Assembly (NCBI RefSeq): GCF_004216915.1
Contig: NZ_SGXD01000002.1
Span: 558,001-622,000 of the forward strand
Length of the DNA stretch: 64,000 nt
Source of the DNA: Motilibacter rhizosphaerae
GTDB taxonomy: Bacteria; Actinomycetota; Actinomycetes; Motilibacterales; Motilibacteraceae
Direction: 5' to 3'
Shown here: positions 60,910 through 64,000 of the stretch, piece by piece
How the letters are laid out: each line of letters starts with the position of its first letter
Numbering within the stretch: position 1 is the first letter of the stretch
Made by a program: the position numbers and the translations under genes
The notes under the pieces: generated by a model
The model's input: only the letters and a program-made list of their open reading frames with translations
Database searches by the model: none
What the model was told of the DNA's origin: nothing

Positions 60910-62261
60910 CCGACCGGCACCGCGTTGCCGAGCGCGGCGAGCCCGAGGTGCTCGCGCAGCGTCGTCCCCTCGTACTCCGTGCGGTAGACGCCCTTCTCCT
61001 GCAGCAGGGGGACGACCGTGTCGGCGAAGCCGTCCAAGCCGCCCGGGGTGACGTGCGGCACCAGGATGAAGCCGTCGCTCGCGTCGGCCTGCACGAAGCG
61101 GTCGATCTCGTCGGCCACCGTGCGCGGGCTCCCCACGAAGGACTGCCGGCCGGTGACCTCGATGATGAGCTCCCGGATCGACAGGCCCTTCTCCGTCGCC
61201 AGCGCGCGCCACTCGCGGGCGACCGCGACCGGGTCGCGGTTCATCCGCACGCTCGCGCGGCCCTTGGCGATGTGGTCGTCGCCGGTGTCGGGGTCGATGT
61301 CCGGCAGCGGGCCGTCGGGATCGTAGGCCGAGAGGTCGCGGTTCCACAGCTGCTCGAGGAAGCGGATCGCCGTCTGGCCGCTCACCTGCTGCAGCCGCAC
61401 CTGGTGGGCGATCTCCTGGGCCTCGGCGTCGGTGTCACCGAGGACGAACGTCGCCGCCGGAAGGATGAGCAGGCTGTCGCGGCTGCGGCCGTACGTCGCG
61501 AGCCGGTCCTTGACGTCGGTGTAGAACGCCCGACCGGCCTCGAACTCGCTGTGGCGGCTGAAGATCGCGTCCGCGGTGGACGCCGCGAACTCGCGCCCCT
61601 CCTCGGAGTCGCCGGCCTGGAAGATGACCGGGCGGCCCTGCGGCGAGCGCGGGACGTTGAACTGACCGGAGATGCTGAACTGCGGGCCCTCGTGGGAGAA
61701 CGCCCCCACGTCGGGGCGGGAGACGAACTGCCCCGATCCGGCGTCGGCCGCGATCTCATCGCCCTTCCACGAGTCGAACAGCTCGAACGCCGTGGTGAGG
61801 AACTCCTTGGCCCGCGCGTACCTCTGGTCCTGCGGGAGGAAGCCTCCCCGGCGGAAGTTCTCGCCCGTGAAGGCGTCCCAGGAGGTGACGACGTTCCACG
61901 CGGCGCGCCCGGCGGAGAGGTGGTCCAGGCTCGCGAACTGCCGGGCGACCTCGTAGGGCTCGTTGAAGGTCGAGTTGATGGTGCCGGTGAGCCCCAGTTG
62001 CTCGGTGACGGCGGCGAGCGCCGAGAGCACGGTGAAGGTGTCGGGTCGGCCGACCACGTCGAGGTCGTAGATCTTGCCGGCCTGCTCGCGCAGCCGCAGT
62101 CCCTCGGCCAGGAAGAGGAAGTCGAACTTCGCCCGCTCGGCGGTCTGCGCGAAGTGCACGAACGACGAGAACTCGATGTGGCTGCCACCGCGCGGGTCGC
62201 TCCACACGGTCGTGTTGTTGACGCCGGGGAAGTGCGCGGCGAGGTGGATCTGCTTGGGCAT
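60906..62261 (-). CDS. NtaA/SnaA/DszA-family FMN-dependent monooxygenase
   Basis: 451 residues. MPKQIHLAAHFPGVNNTTVW at the start, then HFAQTAERAKFDFLFLAEGLRLR, GTINSTFNEPYEVARQFASLDHLSAGRAAWNVVTSWD, FRRGGFLPQDQRYARAKEF, GPQFSISGQFNVPRSPQGRPVIFQAGDSEEGREFAA and FVGSPRTVADEIDRFVQ, all hallmarks of the family that oxidises nitrilotriacetate, EDTA, dibenzothiophene sulfone, dimethyl sulfide or similar. Substrate cannot be read off. Overlaps the deleted LLM gene by four bases. Confidence 0.93.
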   Translation of the reverse strand: MPKQIHLAAHFPGVNNTTVWSDPRGGSHIEFSSFVHFAQTAERAKFDFLFLAEGLRLREQAGKIYDLDVVGRPDTFTVLSALAAVTEQLGLTGTINSTFNEPYEVARQFASLDHLSAGRAAWNVVTSWDAFTGENFRRGGFLPQDQRYARAKEFLTTAFELFDSWKGDEIAADAGSGQFVSRPDVGAFSHEGPQFSISGQFNVPRSPQGRPVIFQAGDSEEGREFAASTADAIFSRHSEFEAGRAFYTDVKDRLATYGRSRDSLLILPAATFVLGDTDAEAQEIAHQVRLQQVSGQTAIRFLEQLWNRDLSAYDPDGPLPDIDPDTGDDHIAKGRASVRMNRDPVAVAREWRALATEKGLSIRELIIEVTGRQSFVGSPRTVADEIDRFVQADASDGFILVPHVTPGGLDGFADTVVPLLQEKGVYRTEYEGTTLREHLGLAALGNAVPVG

Positions 62262-62293
62262 CGGTCGTCTCCGGTGGTGGCGTCAGATCGCCG

Positions 62294-63484
62294 TCAGACG
62301 GCGGCGTAGCGGTTGGCGGGCCGCGGGAGCCCGAAGTGACCGCGCAGGGTGCTGGCGGTGTAGGCCGTGCGGAAGGCCCCCCGCCGCTGCAGCTCGGGGA
62401 CCAGCCCCGTCGTGATGTGCGCGAGGTCGGTCGCGAGCACGGCGGGACGCAGCCGGTAGCCGTCGAGCCCGGCGGAGGCCCAGTCCTGCAGGCGGTCCGC
62501 CAACTCGGTGGGCGTCCCGGCGATGACGTCGACGTCGGTCGACCACGGCTCCCCGGCGAGCTCGTCCAAGCGTGCCAGGCGGTCCTGCGCCTCGGCGGTC
62601 GTGGCGCCGAGCACCACGGCGAGGTCGCCGAGGACGTGCCCCGGGCCGTCGGTACGCGCCGCGGCCGACCGCTCGGCCGCCACGCCCTCGACGGCGGCGC
62701 GCGCCTCCTCGAGGCTGTGCGGCGTCACGATGGCCACGTCGGCCGCCCGCCCTGCCACGGCGTACGCGGCGGGGCCGTGCGCGAGCGCGACGACCAGCGG
62801 CTGGCCCTGCGGCGGGCGCGGCGTGATCGAGGGGCCACGGACGCTGAAGTGCTTGCCCTCGAAGTCGATGTAGTGCAGCTTCTCGATGTCGACGAAGCGC
62901 CCGGTCGCGACGTCGCGGATCTCCGCGTCGTCCTCCCAGCTGTCCCAGAGCCGGCGCAGGACCTCGACGTAGTCGACCACCTCGCCGAGCAGGTCGACCA
63001 CGAGCGGATCGCCCGCGATGTCGACGCCCTGGCGCGGCACGAAGGAGACCTCGCGACGCCCGAAGTGGCGGGCCTCGAAGGGCCGCAGGGAGGCCTGCAC
63101 GCGCAGGCCCGCGCGACCGGTGCTGACGTAGTCGAGCGTGGCGACGGCCTTGCTCAGGTGGAAGGGCTCGGTGTGCGTGACGGTGGCGCTCGGCACGAGG
63201 CCGATGTGCCGCGTGGTCGGCGCCACGCGTGCGGCGGTCAGCACGGCGTCGAGCCGGCCGCGGACCCGGTCGGTGCGGCCGTCCGGCGCGTCGTCGCGCT
63301 CGGACTGCAGGGCCAGCCCGTCCTCGATCGTGACGAGGTCGAGCAGCCCGCGCTCGGCCACCGCGACCAGCTCGGTCCAGTACGCCGCCGACAGCAGGTC
63401 GTGTGGCGCGGCGGCCGGGTCGCGCCAGGCCGCGGGGTGCCAGCCGGCGCCCTCGAGGCCGACGGCGAGGTGGAGCTGGCTCAT
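62294..63484 (-). CDS. LLM-class monooxygenase (NtaA/DmoA-related)
   Basis: 396 residues. LHLAVGLEGAGWHPAAWRDP at the start, ERGLLDLVTIEDGLALQ, STGRAGLRVQASLRPFEARHFGRRE, LWDSWEDDAEIRDVATGRFVDIEKLHYIDFEGKHFSVRGPSITPRPPQGQPLVVALAHG, and a C-terminal RTAYTASTLRGHFGLPRPANRYA. The last motif (Y-x-x-x-T-L-R-x-H-x-G-L) also ends the adjacent 451-residue monooxygenase. FMNH2-dependent oxygenase with unknown substrate. Start overlaps the GST gene stop (ATGA). Confidence 0.92.
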   Translation of the reverse strand: MSQLHLAVGLEGAGWHPAAWRDPAAAPHDLLSAAYWTELVAVAERGLLDLVTIEDGLALQSERDDAPDGRTDRVRGRLDAVLTAARVAPTTRHIGLVPSATVTHTEPFHLSKAVATLDYVSTGRAGLRVQASLRPFEARHFGRREVSFVPRQGVDIAGDPLVVDLLGEVVDYVEVLRRLWDSWEDDAEIRDVATGRFVDIEKLHYIDFEGKHFSVRGPSITPRPPQGQPLVVALAHGPAAYAVAGRAADVAIVTPHSLEEARAAVEGVAAERSAAARTDGPGHVLGDLAVVLGATTAEAQDRLARLDELAGEPWSTDVDVIAGTPTELADRLQDWASAGLDGYRLRPAVLATDLAHITTGLVPELQRRGAFRTAYTASTLRGHFGLPRPANRYAAV

Positions 63485-64000
63485 CGCTCGCCCTCCCACT
63501 CGAGCTGGACCGCACCGGGCCCGGTGAACGAGGCGAAGCGGGTGGTGGAGCGGAAGGCGGGGAGCGCGTACAGCTCGCGCCCCCAGCGCCAGAGGGCGGG
63601 CCAGTGCGGCAGCGCCGGGCCGATGCGGCCGCCCACGTTGTGCTCGGCGTCGTAGCGGACCACGGAGACCCACAGCCGGACATCGGCCTCGGTGAGCTGG
63701 TCGCCGAGCAGGAACCTGCTGCCGGACAGGCGCTCCTCGAGCTCGGCGAAGCGCGCGAGCAGGCGCTCCCGCGCCTGCGGGGCGCCCGGGCCGTCGCCCC
63801 CTGCCACGCTGATGCCCTGGTTGACGTCGGGGCCCAGCTGCGCGTCCAGCGCCTCGATCTCGTCGCGCAGGTGCTCGGGGTAGGTGCCAGCCGTCGCGCC
63901 GAACTGCGTGGCGAGGTCGATGCCGAGCAGGCGGAAGTCGTTGCTCACCACGCGGCCGGTGACGCGGTCCCACAGCGTCGGGACGGAGACGAGCCCGTCG
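63481..64000 (-). CDS. Glutathione S-transferase-like protein (ECM4/YqjG type), 5' end outside window
   Basis: The frame is open to the window edge, giving 172 residues of the C-terminal part. VPTLWDRVTGRVVSNDF and GNG-type omega-GST pattern, then RFAELEERLSGSRFLLGDQLTEADVRLWVSVVRYDAEH and PHWPALWRWGRELYALPAF are those of glutathionyl-hydroquinone reductases. Actinobacteria usually lack glutathione, so mycothiol would be the thiol. The thioredoxin-fold active-site Cys lies beyond the window. Operon head of the monooxygenase cluster, perhaps handling quinone or thiol adducts from them. Confidence 0.85.
   Translation of the reverse strand, partial: DGLVSVPTLWDRVTGRVVSNDFRLLGIDLATQFGATAGTYPEHLRDEIEALDAQLGPDVNQGISVAGGDGPGAPQARERLLARFAELEERLSGSRFLLGDQLTEADVRLWVSVVRYDAEHNVGGRIGPALPHWPALWRWGRELYALPAFRSTTRFASFTGPGAVQLEWEGER

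Overview
The window is 64 kb of very GC-rich, gene-dense DNA of actinobacterial type. Pointers to this are many GTG/TTG starts, four-base ATGA/GTGA gene overlaps, a DinB/DUF664 protein of the kind tied to mycothiol, oligoribonuclease Orn, a DUF222/HNH (REP13E12-type) gene and YcnI/CopC/CopD-CtaG copper genes. The genus cannot be fixed from the sequence; a free-living high-GC actinomycete (Kineosporiales/Geodermatophilales/Motilibacter-like) would fit.

Layout. 1-14.1 kb is chromosomal: the end of a GT2 glycosyltransferase, a two-component system with a secreted protein, late cobalamin genes cobD-cobQ-cobN, a polar amino-acid ABC transporter (binding protein, permease, ATPase), a DUF202 protein and a coiled-coil protein. 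14.15-33.28 kb is an integrated mobile element of about 19 kb in tRNA-Arg(TCT). It is bounded by a perfect 43-bp direct repeat and has integrase arm-type repeats (AGTCCGCAG) at both ends, a tyrosine integrase and an excisionase-like gene. Its cargo is visibly less GC-rich: a Ros/MucR zinc-finger protein, an SF2 helicase behind a ~470-bp array of hairpins, a 1434-residue protein that resembles a phage virion protein although no capsid, portal, terminase or tail gene is present, a nucleotidyltransferase-like two-gene cassette, a collagen-like membrane protein, a broken K+ channel, a secreted HNH-Excalibur nuclease, a HEPN protein, a ribbon-helix-helix operon with its own operator, and a small protein with a chromosomal paralogue 3.9 kb outside the element.

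33.3-64 kb is chromosomal again: small secreted and membrane proteins, a DinB protein, a frameshifted secreted protein, UspA, a membrane alpha/beta hydrolase, the copper cluster (YcnI, CopC, CopD-CtaG), Orn, tRNA-His, a beta-phosphoglucomutase plus GH65 phosphorylase pair for alpha-glucobioses, a REP13E12-like HNH gene flanked by two matching palindromes, an alcohol dehydrogenase/FAH pair, a 2167-residue teneurin-like RHS protein, and a run of flavin monooxygenases (one internally deleted) with a GNAT and a GST protein.

Recurring non-coding elements. A short repeat family (consensus CCCGTGATCATGCAGATC[C/T]TGGG) occurs nine times in three intergenic clusters and supplies the stop codons of two genes. 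Long hairpins separate most convergent gene pairs.
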